From Lucinisca nassula (Eukaryota; Mollusca; Bivalvia; Lucinida; Lucinidae): 64,000 nt of DNA. Position numbers and translations under genes: made by a program. Location: contig OY757011.1 in assembly GCA_963580285.1 (NCBI GenBank), forward strand, positions 165,755,406 through 165,819,405, read 5' to 3'. The notes beneath the pieces were generated by a model. It saw only the letters and a program-made list of their open reading frames with translations, made no database searches and was not told the origin of the DNA. Of this stretch, positions 1 through 9,822 are shown in pieces; position 1 is the stretch's first letter; each line of letters begins with the position of its first letter.

Positions 1-300
1 GATTTACATCTTCTAAACAAACAGTTTTATTCAGGCTATCAGACAAAGTCAACAAACGTCTGATACTTAATGACTTAAAGAGTAAGTCAATACACATTAC
101 ATATAGCGCATCTGTTGTCTGTTACCAAAACATGATACGCTGCATTTTACGGTAAAATAAATTCTAATGTACTTCTGTATATAATTCGGCGACGTCTGAT
201 TGGATATCGTTAAATTTTCGGCCGTATATCCTTTGATATACTTTCGGAAACCCGACGTCGTCACGTAACGTCACTTTCCACTGGCTTGTATTTGGTTTTA
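1..300. other. unassigned intergenic sequence
   Basis: I see no gene or recognisable repeat here. The only reading frame (minus, about 164-412) runs into the adjacent foldback element and has no recognisable domain. Confidence 0.5.
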
Positions 301-577
301 CATCACGTGAACAAGTCCGTAAAATGAACGCCCCACTAAACCCCACTTTATATAGAGACAACCGGGGTTTGCGGGGGTATACATTATTTTTCTTATTTCT
401 GCTCCAAGACATAGGTTGTGGGTACTCGTTAGAACCGCCTCAATGAGGCGGTTCTAACGAGCACCCACAACCTATGTTTGCAGTATAAATAAGAAAAATA
501 TCAAGGATTTTCATCAGAAAAGTAGCCAATTTAGAGATGTGAAAAAGGCACTGTAACATGGGTGTGCTATCATAATG
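301..577 (+). mobile_element. foldback MITE, family P1
   Basis: This is the first of at least a dozen copies of a ~280-bp non-autonomous element, called P1 here. It opens with CATCACGTGAACAAGTCCGT, has a TATATAGAGA motif, and is centred on a near-perfect palindrome (about 413-478) whose arms read GTGGGTACTCGTTAGAACCG and its complement around CCTCAATGAGG. It closes with a GGGTGTG...TAATG end. Copies lie in both orientations, and some share the alternative end CATCACGAAAACACGCCTAT, so there are at least two subfamilies. No coding capacity is seen. I infer a DNA-transposon-derived MITE; the parent transposase is not in this window. Confidence 0.8.
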
Positions 578-583
578 TGCAGC

Positions 584-872
584 ACATAGTAGTTTGTTTG
601 TTTGCATTGGAGTTTTAGGTCATTTTTGAGCCGGTCAGTTTACCTATCCACACCTTTCCTAGGCAGGCTTATACATAAGCGGTTAACAAGTACAGTGCAC
701 ATTCTTTCGCCATAAACTGAATACTGCCCTTCTTTAATCAGCGGAAGGTAGAATGACCGTAGAAAAGATTTAATGATCAAACTTCACGAAAAAATGTTGC
801 CGACTCCGGTAGGTATCGAACCCGCGTCCTCCTGATCACCAGTCAGACGCGCTTTGAGCAAAATAATTTTTA
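584..872 (-). mobile_element. tRNA-like SINE, family SD
   Basis: Read on the minus strand, it starts with a tRNA-like head that has a B-box-like GGTATCGAACCC complement near 815, and it ends in a tail of TTTGTTTG on the plus strand (CAAACAAA on its own strand). A second copy lies at 11287-11545 in the opposite orientation and shares GAAAGAATGTGCACTGTAC and the GAGCCGGTCAGTTTA segment. The dispersed paralogue and the tail support a SINE rather than a tRNA gene. Confidence 0.6.
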
Positions 873-904
873 AAGACTAGAACTGTGTCAATACGACACA
901 GATG

Positions 905-950
905 CCCCCGCAACACACACACCAAAACACACACACACACACACAAACTA
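905..950. repeat. CA-rich microsatellite
   Basis: An imperfect (CA)n tract. Confidence 0.8.
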
Positions 951-999
951 ACTAATATTACAATAACACCTGTCATTGGACAGTATAACTCGCCTGCAA

Positions 1000-1430
1000 A
1001 AGTGTCCTTGAGGTCATTGGCATAGATTTGTGTATTGCTGATTAAACCTTTGAAAAATAACTATCATCATACCAAATATGAACTCAATCCATCAAATGGT
1101 TTGGGAAACATGACCTCTTAAAACGTTAACATTAAAAATTTCTAAGTCTGCAACCTGAACCTTGAGGTCATGGGGCAGTGACGGGGTTATGGCTGAATGA
1201 AACTTTTGACCTGGATCTATCATCATTCCAAATATGAAGCGAATCCATCAATTGGTTCGGTAAATATGCGCTCTCAAAAGACATAACATTAATAAGATGA
1301 AAAAGGGTCATAATTCTCCAAATGATAGGCGGACTTCACCCCCAAATCGAACTTGACCTGTATTTCGTGACTTTATATCTGTGTATGAAATTTGAATGCA
1401 ATCCATCAATCTTTTAAAAAAGGTATTTTC
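1000..1430. repeat. degenerate ~165-bp tandem repeat
   Basis: The phrase AAATATGAA..CAATCCATCAA recurs at about 1070, 1233 and 1385 with a spacing near 160 bp. Each unit carries a TTGAGGTCA-like motif. It resembles the repeat units at 41.5-42.1 kb in style but is more decayed. Confidence 0.5.
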
Positions 1431-1449
1431 AAGGAAACCATTCTTACAT

Positions 1450-2790
1450 GATGTAATTCATGCTTCACGGCGGGGTTCGCTTAAACGTTGCCCTTGTCCT
1501 GATGTTATTCATGCTTCATGACGGGGTTCACTTAAACTTTGCTCTTGACCAGATGTTTTCATGGTTCACGACGGGGCTCACTTAAACCTTGCTCTTGACC
1601 TGATGTTATTCATGCGTCACGACGGGGTTCACTTAAACTTTGCTCTAGACCTGATGTTATTCATGGAATACGACGGGGTTCACTTAAACTTTGCCCTTGA
1701 CCTGATGTTATTCATGCTTCATGACGGGGTTCACTTAAACTTTGCTCTTGACCTGAAGTTATTCATGGTTCACGACGGCGTTCACTTAAACTTTGCTCTT
1801 GACCTGATGTTATTCATGGTTTACGACGGGGTTCACTTAAACTTTGCCCTTGACCTGATGTTATTCATGCTTCATGACGGGGTTCACTTAAACTTTGCCC
1901 TTGACCTGATGTTATTCATGCTTCATGACGGCGTTCACTTAAACTTTGCTCTTGACCTGATGTTATTCATGGTTTACGACGGGGTTCACTTAAACTTTGC
2001 CCTTGACCTGATGTTATTCATGTTTCATGACGGGGTTCACTTAAACTTTGCTCTTGACCTGATGTTATTCATGCTTCACGACGGGGTTCACTTAAACTTT
2101 GCTCTTGACCTGATGTTATTCATGGTTTACGACGGGGTTCACTTAAACTTTGCCCTTGACCTGATGTTATTCATGCTTCATGACGGGGTTAACTTAAATT
2201 TTGCTCTTGACCTGATGATACTCATAGTTTACGAACGCGGTCAATTAAACTTTGCCCTTGACCTGATGTTATTCATGGTTTACGACGGGGTTCAATTAAA
2301 CTTTACCCTTGGCCTGATGATAGTCATGCTTAACGACGGGTTCACTTAAACTTTGCTCGTGACCTGATGTTTTTCACGCTTCACGAGGGCTTCACTTAAA
2401 CTTTGCTCGTGACCTGATGGTAGTCATGCTTCACGACGGGTTTCACTTAAACTTTGCTCGTGATCTGATGTTTTTCACGCTTCACGACGGGTTTCACTTA
2501 AACATTGCTCGTGACCTGATGTTTTTCACGCTTCAAAAGGGGGTTCGCTTAAATTTTGCTCGTGACCTGATGGTATTCATGCTTCATGGCGTAGTTCACC
2601 TTAACTTTGCTCTTGGCCTCGTGACCTGATGTTATTCATGCTTCACGACGGGGTTCACTTAAACTTTGCTCTTGACCTGATGTTAATCATGCTTCACGAC
2701 GGGGTTCACTTAAACTTTGCTTGTGATCCGATGTTATCCATTCCACTTAAACTTTGCTCGTGGTCCGACATTATTTATACTCCAGTTAAC
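1450..2790 (+). repeat. 51-bp minisatellite, about 25 units
   Basis: Units of about 51 bp contain TTCACTTAAACTTTGC, then a CTTGACCTGATG block, then TTATTCATG. Because 51 is a multiple of three and one frame lacks stops, a frame of 262 residues (1561-2349) stays open, built of a 17-residue repeat (DGVHLNFALDLMLFM plus two variable residues). Two shorter frames continue it. The variable pair alternates in a partial three-unit pattern (VY, LH or FH, LH), suggesting a 153-bp higher-order period around 1820-2170. The 3' units diverge (TTGCTCGTGACC). I see no promoter, signal peptide or flanking exon, so I call it a minisatellite, with coding possible but unsupported. Confidence 0.85.
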
Positions 2791-2889
2791 GTTACATAAA
2801 TTACCTTTAATATTTACACTCGTTTTTACATTATTTTCCATTCATTATGTAACGCAAATCTCTGGTTGGAGGGCTAAAATTGAAACAAC

Positions 2890-3123
2890 TCATCACGAGA
2901 ACAAGTCCGTGAAATGAACACCCCCTTACACCACACTTTGTATAGAGAAAACTGGGGTTTACGGGGGCAAACATTATTTTTCTTATTTTTACTCCAAGAC
3001 AAAGGTGGACCTATGTTTGCAGTATTTATAAGAAAAATTAATTTCACGGATTTTCATCAGAAAAGTAGCCATTTTTGAAATGAGAAAAAATGCACTATTT
3101 CGTACGGGTGCGTTATCGTAATG
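2890..3123 (+). mobile_element. foldback MITE, family P1, core deleted
   Basis: Both P1 ends are present, but the central palindrome is collapsed to a short GACAAAGGTGGACCTATG segment. This copy shows that the hairpin core can be lost while the arms remain. Confidence 0.75.
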
Positions 3124-3298
3124 TAAACAACTGCACGCATCTTTCCTATTAACAGCGGAAAACCGTCATTGTCCAACCATAATGGAGAGGACCATGGTTT
3201 ATTTTTGACGCCACTTATGATCGTGTGACGCCGTATGAGTCAATGCACTCAATGAGAGTATGGACAACATTGGCGTCCTGATAGTTTCTGCCTGAATG

Positions 3299-4816
3299 TA
3301 TACTCAGCTTCAATGAAAACGCACCACTTTTAGAATTTTGATTTCTTTGGTTTAAGGTAAAAATGACTGACTTTTTCAACTGATAAATACGTTATTGAAA
3401 AGTTGTCACCGAAGCAAGTTTGTTTGACACGAATACTGCGTGATTTTCATGATGTGCATGTGCACGTGCAAAATGCAAAAAATGCAAAATTTTCGTAATC
3501 ACGATATTTTTGGCACTTTCTTTACTGTCATTATAAGATCCGGATTCTTTACGTTAAAAGGCTAGCAAAACATTTCATAAGAACAAGCCAATGGGACGTC
3601 TAAGTAACGTCGATCGTCATCGTGCCCTCGGTATGGTTGAATGTGGGCTTTCATACCGCCAAGGTGCAGAGCGTATAGGTTGTTCGCACACTAAGATTGC
3701 TCGATTGGTTGAAAGGCACAACGCTACGGGGTCTGTGGACGATAGACAACGCCCTGGACGTGAACGTGTTACTACACGTCAGCAGGACCGGTACATTGTT
3801 TTGAATTATTTACGCAACCGATGTAGGGCGTCCGTGGAAAATGCCCAGGAGACACTTGGAACCCATAACCTACGCGTAAAAGCCTTAACTGTACAGCGGC
3901 GTCTCTAGGAACGCGGTATTTCTAGCCTTAAGTCGTATAGTGTGTGTGTGTGGGGGCGGGGGGGGGGGGGGGTACGTTTTGACGGCGGAACATCGAATCA
4001 ATCGATTTAATTGGTGTCGATAGCGTATCCGATGGACACAACAGCGTTGGCTTGATATACTGTTCACGGACGAGTCCCTGTTTTGTGCTGAAATGTTTGA
4101 TAGGCGGCGCAAAGTATGGCGTCGTCGTGGGGAGCGATTTCAAGACTGTTGTGTTAAACAGATGTTACGTCGGGGTGGTAGTAGCGTACTGGTGTGGGAA
4201 GGGATCTTATGGTGCCACAAACGTTGATGGCAATTTGACGGCACGTCGGTATATCGATGAAATCTTAGAGCCTGAGGTGGTAGCGTTTTTACGCAATAAT
4301 GGTGACATTACGCTTTTCCCACAGGACAATGCACGTGCTAATTCTGTGAGGCTAGGCATGGACTTTTTCAATCAAAATGGTGTGCAAGTTCTTCCTTGGC
4401 CTGCGTTTTCGACGAATTTAAACCCAATTGAGCAGCTTTGGGACCAGCTCGGAAAACGTGTGTACAGCCAACGTCATCCGCCAATCAACCGTCAGCAGCT
4501 TGCCATGGCGCTGCAGGAAGACTGGGACAACATCACACAAGACTAGTTACAGCGTTTAATTCGAAGCACGATGCCAAACACTTGATGTTAATGGTGGACA
4601 TACCCGGTATTAGGATATGTGAATTTGGTTATTCGGGTGTGTGGACTTATTCGAGTCTCTGTACCTCTGCATACAATGAAATGCTGTAACTCTGTAGTGA
4701 GTCTATGGATATGTTAGTGATAATTCATTAAACGTGATCAAATGCTGGACATATTGTGATTCAATTAAAATTTGAGGTATAGTACTAGTGGTGCGTTTTC
4801 ATTGAATCTTAGTATA
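3299..4816 (+). mobile_element. Tc1-like DNA transposon with both TIRs
   Basis: A ~1.5-kb element bounded by ~30-bp inverted repeats. The left end reads TATACTCAGCTTCAATGAAA and continues AACGCACCACT; the right end is its complement at 4787-4816 with two mismatches. TA lies at both outer edges, as expected for the TA target of Tc1/mariner elements. The transposase (3591-4546) is in the middle. The length matches ordinary Tc1 elements. Intact ends with a broken transposase mean the copy could be moved only by a transposase supplied in trans. Confidence 0.85.
3591..4546 (+). pseudogene. Tc1-like transposase, frameshifted
   Basis: The first ~105 residues (3591-3908) are a paired-type helix-turn-helix region (YRQGAERIGCSHTKIARLV) followed by the basic linker typical of Tc1 proteins (RQRPGRERVTTRQQDRYI). 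The catalytic part lies in two other frames: FTDESLF with WRRRGERF near 4063-4140 (first Asp), and FPQDNARAN with STNLNPIEQLWDQLGKR near 4318-4455 (second Asp and Glu, 34 residues apart, DD34E). At least two frameshifts break it: one in a GT/poly-G expansion at about 3941-3972, which replaces normal coding sequence, and one near 4205-4220. A TAG also ends the first part at 3906. The family normally cuts and pastes at TA; this copy cannot make a full protein. Confidence 0.85.
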
Positions 4817-5040
4817 TTTCGATATATAAATGGTCTCTTGTCAGAATACACATAAACCTGGGTCGTTTTAGTTTTCTGGTTCATTCAGCAAAACCTATAT
4901 AATTAGTCAATTAAGGAACATTTCACGATATTATGTAAATTTATTTTGCACTGTACAAATAATTCATGGCTTTTTTAGGAAAAAAAGTGTTTCTATCATG
5001 TGATTACATATTAATTGGAGTTTCTTGCATACCATGATTT

Positions 5041-5300
5041 CATATCACCTAAATAAACGCCCTTTAAACCTCACTCCGTATGGAGAAAAGTAGGGTTTAC
5101 ATACGTATACATTATTATTATTATTTAATTTTGCGCAAAAACAGAGATTGTGGGAATTCGTTAGAACGATGCGGTTCTAATGAACACCAACAAGCTATGT
5201 TTGGAGCAGAAATAAGAACAAAATCATCCTTTCTCTTCTTAAAGCAACAAAACAAAACAAAAAAAACAACATTTTGGGCAACTGGAGCACGTTATCATAC
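5041..5300 (+). mobile_element. foldback MITE, family P1, diverged
   Basis: A diverged P1 copy with a shortened palindrome (TCGTTAGAACGATGCGGTTC, about 5157-5180). It abuts the next P1 copy. Confidence 0.6.
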
Positions 5301-5301
5301 A

Positions 5302-5529
5302 CATCATGTTTACAAGTCCGTTGAAATGAATACGTTCCTAAACCCCACTTTAGAGAAAATTAAGATTTACACGGGTATACATTATTTTTACTCCAGGACA
5401 TAGGTTTTGGGTACTTGTTAGAAACGCACACCTTACGTTTGGAGTATAAATAAGTCTTTTTATCGGAAAAGTAGCCATTTTTGATAAATAATGGAATGTA
5501 CTATGTCATACGGGTGTATGGTCGTAATG
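5302..5529 (+). mobile_element. foldback MITE, family P1, half-core
   Basis: A P1 copy in direct orientation right after the previous one. The right half of the palindrome is largely missing (GTACTTGTTAGAAACGCACACC). It ends with the GGGTGTATGGTCGTAATG edge. Confidence 0.65.
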
Positions 5530-5538
5530 GTGGCATGC

Positions 5539-5738
5539 TTAACCCTTTTTGCACCAAATGGAATCTTCCTCCTTATATATTGCAGGTTGTGTTAGCTTTA
5601 AGATTTATTTAGAAAATAGCTGGACTTTTCGCAAATTGTGTAGTCCCTGATCAGACGCCGCGTTCTGTGGCGTCTGATCTGGGGCTGCACTGTTTGCCAG
5701 GTTACCCGTTTAGGGCTTTCTGGTACAAAATGGGTTAA
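5539..5738 (+). mobile_element. TTAA-flanked palindromic MITE, family P2
   Basis: A 200-bp element beginning TTAACCCTTTTTGCACCAAA and ending TGGTACAAAATGGGTTAA. TTAA flanks and CCC/GGG ends are the layout of piggyBac-type elements. The centre is a hairpin, GATCAGACGCCGCG / GTGGCGTCTGATC (about 5649-5680), nested inside a second inverted pair related to CAAACAGTGTAG and CTACACTGTTTGCC. Related copies lie at 56060-56288 and 58280-58443, with isolated cores elsewhere. Confidence 0.75.
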
Positions 5739-5739
5739 T

Positions 5740-6520
5740 GTGCTTACATTAATTACAAACAATCATTGTTGAGAATTCGATTATCAGATCAAATCATGAA
5801 CAATCACAAAAGGCACGGCCTCTTATTTTCCTCTTATTTCCGCAAAGAAAAAAGTTTAAGATCGGATTAATTAAAAAGATATCCGTGGATTCCGGCTTTT
5901 CCTCTGATTAGAATAAAAGATATTCCGTCAATATTATTATTCTGTTTCTGTGAGGCATCGTTTACAGCAGTTTTGGAAAGTTGTCCTGTCGCATTATTAT
6001 CAGTGGTGTCAGCCTTATTTTGTTCATTGTATTTTTTTTTCGAACGTTTGAACCAGAGTAGCCGCTTTCTGCATTGCTGATCGCGGTCTACATTGTTTGC
6101 GATTGTCCTTAGATGGGTATGCATGCGTTAACCTTTGAGTTGAAAAGATAATCTCTTCGATTTCATCCTGACTTTTGATAAGCACAGAAGGTTGCAGTCA
6201 ATAATCGGTTGAATTAGATTTTAATAATTTAACACTTTAATCTTTTTGACTCAGCGAATCAGCAGGGCATTCTTATTTTGCGTGATCATCATTTATATTT
6301 CATGGATGTTGCCCTTGGAGCAACCCCTTTCTTCAGTTTGTGAAAGTTTCAAGTTTTCTCCACCCCCTGAGACCCCGCCCTCTAATGATAGTAAATAATA
6401 TCAATAACCAGGATTCTGACCAGTCTTGGCTTTATTTGTTTTTCCCATGCACAAAACCCTCGCCTCATTCCCACTTTTTCGAAATTCCGTACCAGACTAG
6501 TCGAGTACATAGAGGAGGAC
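5740..6520. other. unassigned intergenic sequence
   Basis: A minus frame of 85 residues (5867-6124) has no recognisable motif and AT-rich composition. I see nothing else. Confidence 0.4.
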
Positions 6521-6750
6521 CGAACGGGCCTCCGTTGCCTAGTGGACAAGAGCGCTGACTCTTAAACATAAGGTCTCTCACCGCATTGGGTTCGAGCTTG
6601 GCTCGGGTCACATGTGAGACGCCAAGTTCTGCAACGGAAGGTCAGGTGGTTTTTCTCCGGGTACTCCGGTTTTCGCCCACCTCTGATTAACGATCGGCTC
6701 GATATGAGTGAAATAGTCTTGAAAGGGCCGTAATATCAAAAAAAAAGAAA
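6521..6750 (+). mobile_element. tRNA-like SINE, family SE
   Basis: The head reads GGGCCTCCGTTGCCTAGTGG (A-box-like) followed by GGGTTCGAGC (B-box-like). The body, with CATGTGAGACGCCAAGTTCT and ACTCCGGTTTTCG, is shared with the copy at 25331-25520. It ends CTTGAAAGGGCCGTAA and an A-rich tail. Confidence 0.7.
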
Positions 6751-6754
6751 AAGA

Positions 6755-7640
6755 GGACGACGTGTTATTGCTTGTGGTAAGATACAATAAAATAGGAGAA
6801 ATGGGAACACCTTCAGGGTAGGCAACTCCTGCAAAAGAGCAAATTCTTTCCTTTAAGAGTAGACCCCTTTTCAGTGGGACGGGGCTTGTAGAAAAGCGAA
6901 CAAGAAGTCGCAAAAGTTGTCTCCCTTTGAAAAATGGCGGAAAAAAATGTGCCAGGTGTTCCCATTCCCCTTAAGAGTATCTGAAAATGTAGTCTGTCAA
7001 TGTCGTATGCTACGACTACTTGCATATCTTTCAAACAAATTTCTTGCATACAGACAAACAGTGTGGACCCTGATTAGGCTGCGTCTCTATCTTGTATGGA
7101 ACTAGTCCGAGTTCATAGAGGAGAACTATGTTATTGCTTGTGGCCTGATCCCTTCGATAAGATCGCCCCCGCCCATCGGGGCTTAAAGAAATATTTGGGC
7201 TGCATGATGCTTCCACGCAGAGCTAAAACCGACCGCACACAAGTACTGGTCAATCGCTTAGAGGCGAGTAGGACCGTCCATGCTTATACACTCTATTGGT
7301 TTCATTGGGCGACAGAGGTTGAGATGTCATTTCATCTCAATGTCGGGTAAAAGTCCCACAAAAATTGGAAGCAACGTCTCCCTCAAATATACAAACAAAC
7401 AAACAAACCTTCGATGAGATATAATAAAATAGGGTAAACCCTTAAGATGCCCAGAAAACCTGCATCTGAAAATGTCGTCTGTTCATGTCTTCTGCAACTT
7501 TTTCAATCATATTTTTGCATTCAGACAAACAGTGTGGTCCATGCTCAGGCTGCGCATGTATCTGGTATGGAACTAGTCCGAGTATATAGGAGACGTCTAT
7601 GTTATAGCTTGTGGCCTGACCCATTCGTTACAATAAAATA
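6755..7640. repeat. tandem ~225-bp duplication, first full unit split by a retroposon
   Basis: Two units (6969-7163 continuing at 7408-7436, and 7440-7640) share CTGAAAATGTAGTCTG-type starts, CAGACAAACAGTGTGG, TGGAACTAGTCCGAGT and ACAATAAAATAGGG. A partial third unit precedes them at about 6757-6800. Only the first full unit contains the SA retroposon at 7165-7407, so the second unit is an empty-site control. Confidence 0.7.
7165..7407 (+). mobile_element. short retroposon, family SA (CAAA tail)
   Basis: SA is the commonest repeat in the window (about 20 copies, full length ~300 bp). On this strand it starts GCCCCCGCCCATCGGGGCTT, passes GCATGATGCTTCCACGCAGA, GTACTGGT and CATCTCAATGTCGGGTAAAA, and normally ends TTGACGGGGACGTTAAACCT and (CAAA)n. 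Here it is slightly shortened and ends in four CAAA units. It is flanked by CCTTCGATAAGAT on the left and CCTTCGATGAGAT on the right, a 13-bp target duplication with one mismatch. The long variable target duplication plus a simple 3' tail indicates LINE-style retroposition. The head is not clearly tRNA-like. Confidence 0.8.
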
Positions 7641-7644
7641 GGGT

Positions 7645-7870
7645 TAAAATAGAAGTGAAGGCAATGATCAGGAGTCGAAGCTCCGATCAGAGACACCAAA
7701 GGGAAAGAAACACAAACATGAAATAACTAGACCCTAATGGAAACACCAATCGCGGAATGCCAAAAGGATAGTTACTTTCCCCCAAAATGACCAACTGGTT
7801 ATCCAAATAAAAAAATATAAGCGATACACACACTCAAAGACAAACCATAACAAAGACGAACCACCTTGGA
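7645..7870 (-). repeat. dispersed repeat RF
   Basis: Complementary to the repeat at 46530-46822 and related to 42477-42790 and 35560-35720. Shared marks are GCAATGATCAGGA, GACACCAAAGGGAAAGAAAC and CCAACTGGTTATCCAA. It may be a retroelement 3' region; I cannot name it. Confidence 0.5.
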
Positions 7871-7886
7871 ACAGTCAGAAAAAGAA

Positions 7887-8092
7887 TTTGAGGTTTTACG
7901 TCCCCGTCAACACTATCTGGGTCATTTTGGAGACGTTGCTTCCGATTATGTGGGACTTTTACCAGACTCTAAGACGAAATGACATCTCATGCCCTACCGC
8001 CCAAAGAAACAACTTTTCCTGGACAGACTTAGACCAAGTAACTGGTTTTCCAGTACTCAGTTCGGTCGATTTCAGGTCTGCGCGGAAGCCCC
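7887..8092 (-). mobile_element. SA retroposon, 5' truncated
   Basis: Reads GAGGTTTTACGTCCCCGTCA onward, which is the SA 3' end on the minus strand. It stops in the middle of the element where the next P1 MITE begins. Confidence 0.7.
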
Positions 8093-8110
8093 GTGCAAAA
8101 CAGAGTAGTT

Positions 8111-8365
8111 CACATCTCCAAAATGGCCATTTTTCTGATGAAAATCCGTGATATTTTTCTTATAAATACTGCAAAAATAGGTTGTGGGTGCTCGTTAGAA
8201 CCGCCTCATTGAGGCGGTTCTAACGAGTACCCACAACCTATGTCTTGGAGTAAAAATAAGAAAAATAATGTTTACCCCCGTAAACCCCAGTTTTCTCCAT
8301 ATAATGTGGGGTATAGGGGGGGGGGGGGGGGGCGGTCTTCATTTCACGGACTTGTTCACGTGATG
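8111..8365 (-). mobile_element. foldback MITE, family P1
   Basis: A P1 copy in minus orientation with an intact palindrome (about 8180-8243, arms around CCTCATTGAGG). It carries a poly-G run at about 8319-8332 and ends ACTTGTTCACGTGATG. Confidence 0.8.
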
Positions 8366-8430
8366 TACTGGTAAAAAATCAAATAACATATATTCACCAG
8401 GACCTGTGATAAGGGAAATTAGTGCCTAGG

Positions 8431-8747
8431 TTTTTGTTTTGTTTGAATTGATGTTTTACGACCCCGTCAACACTATTTAGGTCATTATGGAGGCGATGAT
8501 TCCAATTTTGTGGGACTTTTACCCGACATTGAAATGAAATGACATTTCAAGCCCTTCCGCTAAAACAAACCAATAGGGTTATTAAGCAGGGACAGTCAGA
8601 CTCATGCCACTTTGCCTGGGCAGGCTTAGACCTTCTTTGCGGTTTACCATTACTCATGTGCGGCCAGTCTCATCTCTGCGTGGAAGCACTATGCAGCCAA
8701 ATCTATTTCTCCAAGCCCCAAACCCCGATGGGCGTGGGGGCAAATCC
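8431..8747 (-). mobile_element. SA retroposon, near full length
   Basis: Runs from TTTGTTTTGTTTGAATTG (tail complement) through TGTGGGACTTTTACCCGACA to CCCGATGGGCGTGGGGGC. Confidence 0.75.
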
Positions 8748-8749
8748 CT

Positions 8750-9820
8750 AGGTAAATTACCCTATCCAGTTTTGAAATATATTAAAGCCACTCATAACGC
8801 AATTTATAAATCACTAAGCTGCGGACCCTGGCCATGCAGGTGAGCGGAGCATTGTGCTGTTGTATGCGGGAGAAGCAGTCTTGAATTAACGTTTTTTTCA
8901 GATAGACATTGTTGTATCATCCGCATATATTAGAGGGAGTGGTGAGGTGAGGCGGAGGTGTGGTGTATTATGTGTCAATGGGGCGTCCAACTGGTATTGT
9001 TCCACATTTAGACAAGGTCTTCTGTCCTTGCAGCAGGTGAGGGTAGATAGCGAATGTTGATACTTCTTCAGTTTCTACACTTCCATTCATTTTCTTTTTT
9101 CTCCTCCGTCATTCACTTTCATTCCCTCTACTGCCTGTTCTATCTCTTTTCTCGCTTTCTCTGGGAGATGAAACAAAATGGCCCACAAAGTTTGAAGTGC
9201 CGTTAAACTCAAACACAACAACAACGTAAGACCACAATTCATTCAGGACGGACCTGTGGATTTCCCTCACCATTTTTCTGTAATGGTTTGCGGACTGGTT
9301 GGCTGAGGCTGTGTTTGGACGCAAGTCTAGATCGACCACGGCTGGTTGGCCCGCGGCCTCCGAGGGTTTTCTATAATCTAGGGTCTAAAGCTGTCCGATG
9401 TTTTACCTTCTGTTCATTCGGGGACGTGATAAGGCGTTCTGATATGCGCCCCCAAAGTCCACTCAACCCACCATTGACTGGCGCAAATTATCGGGTACGG
9501 CCTTTTTCGATGCATCGGTACGTGTGACATACTCCCACGCAATGGGGCTTTCTGCTTCATGTGACTCGAATTGATAGGCCTGCGACCTGAGGAGTAAAGT
9601 GCTAACATTACGTTTAAAAGTTTAAATATCCATACTTACTAGAACTTACTTGTTCTGTTCTAATTTTTGCTAAACATTCTAGACAAAGTGCGTCTGCCAT
9701 TTTAGGGATTATCACACTGGTATGGGAGTAGGGGCGTGCTGTTTGGACATTGGTTTCAGACACGGGCCTCTCGCCCCAGCCTTGATAGCCAATGTCCTTT
9801 CAACGTTTAATGTATATATT
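8750..9820. other. unassigned intergenic sequence
   Basis: About 1.1 kb without a recognisable repeat or gene. Reading frames are short and overlapping, and none shows a motif I know. Confidence 0.4.
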
Positions 9821-9822
9821 TG

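Noticed and set aside
3885..4143. Minus-strand Pro-rich frames near the Tc1 poly-G run
   Set aside because: They are translations of the C homopolymer on the reverse strand.
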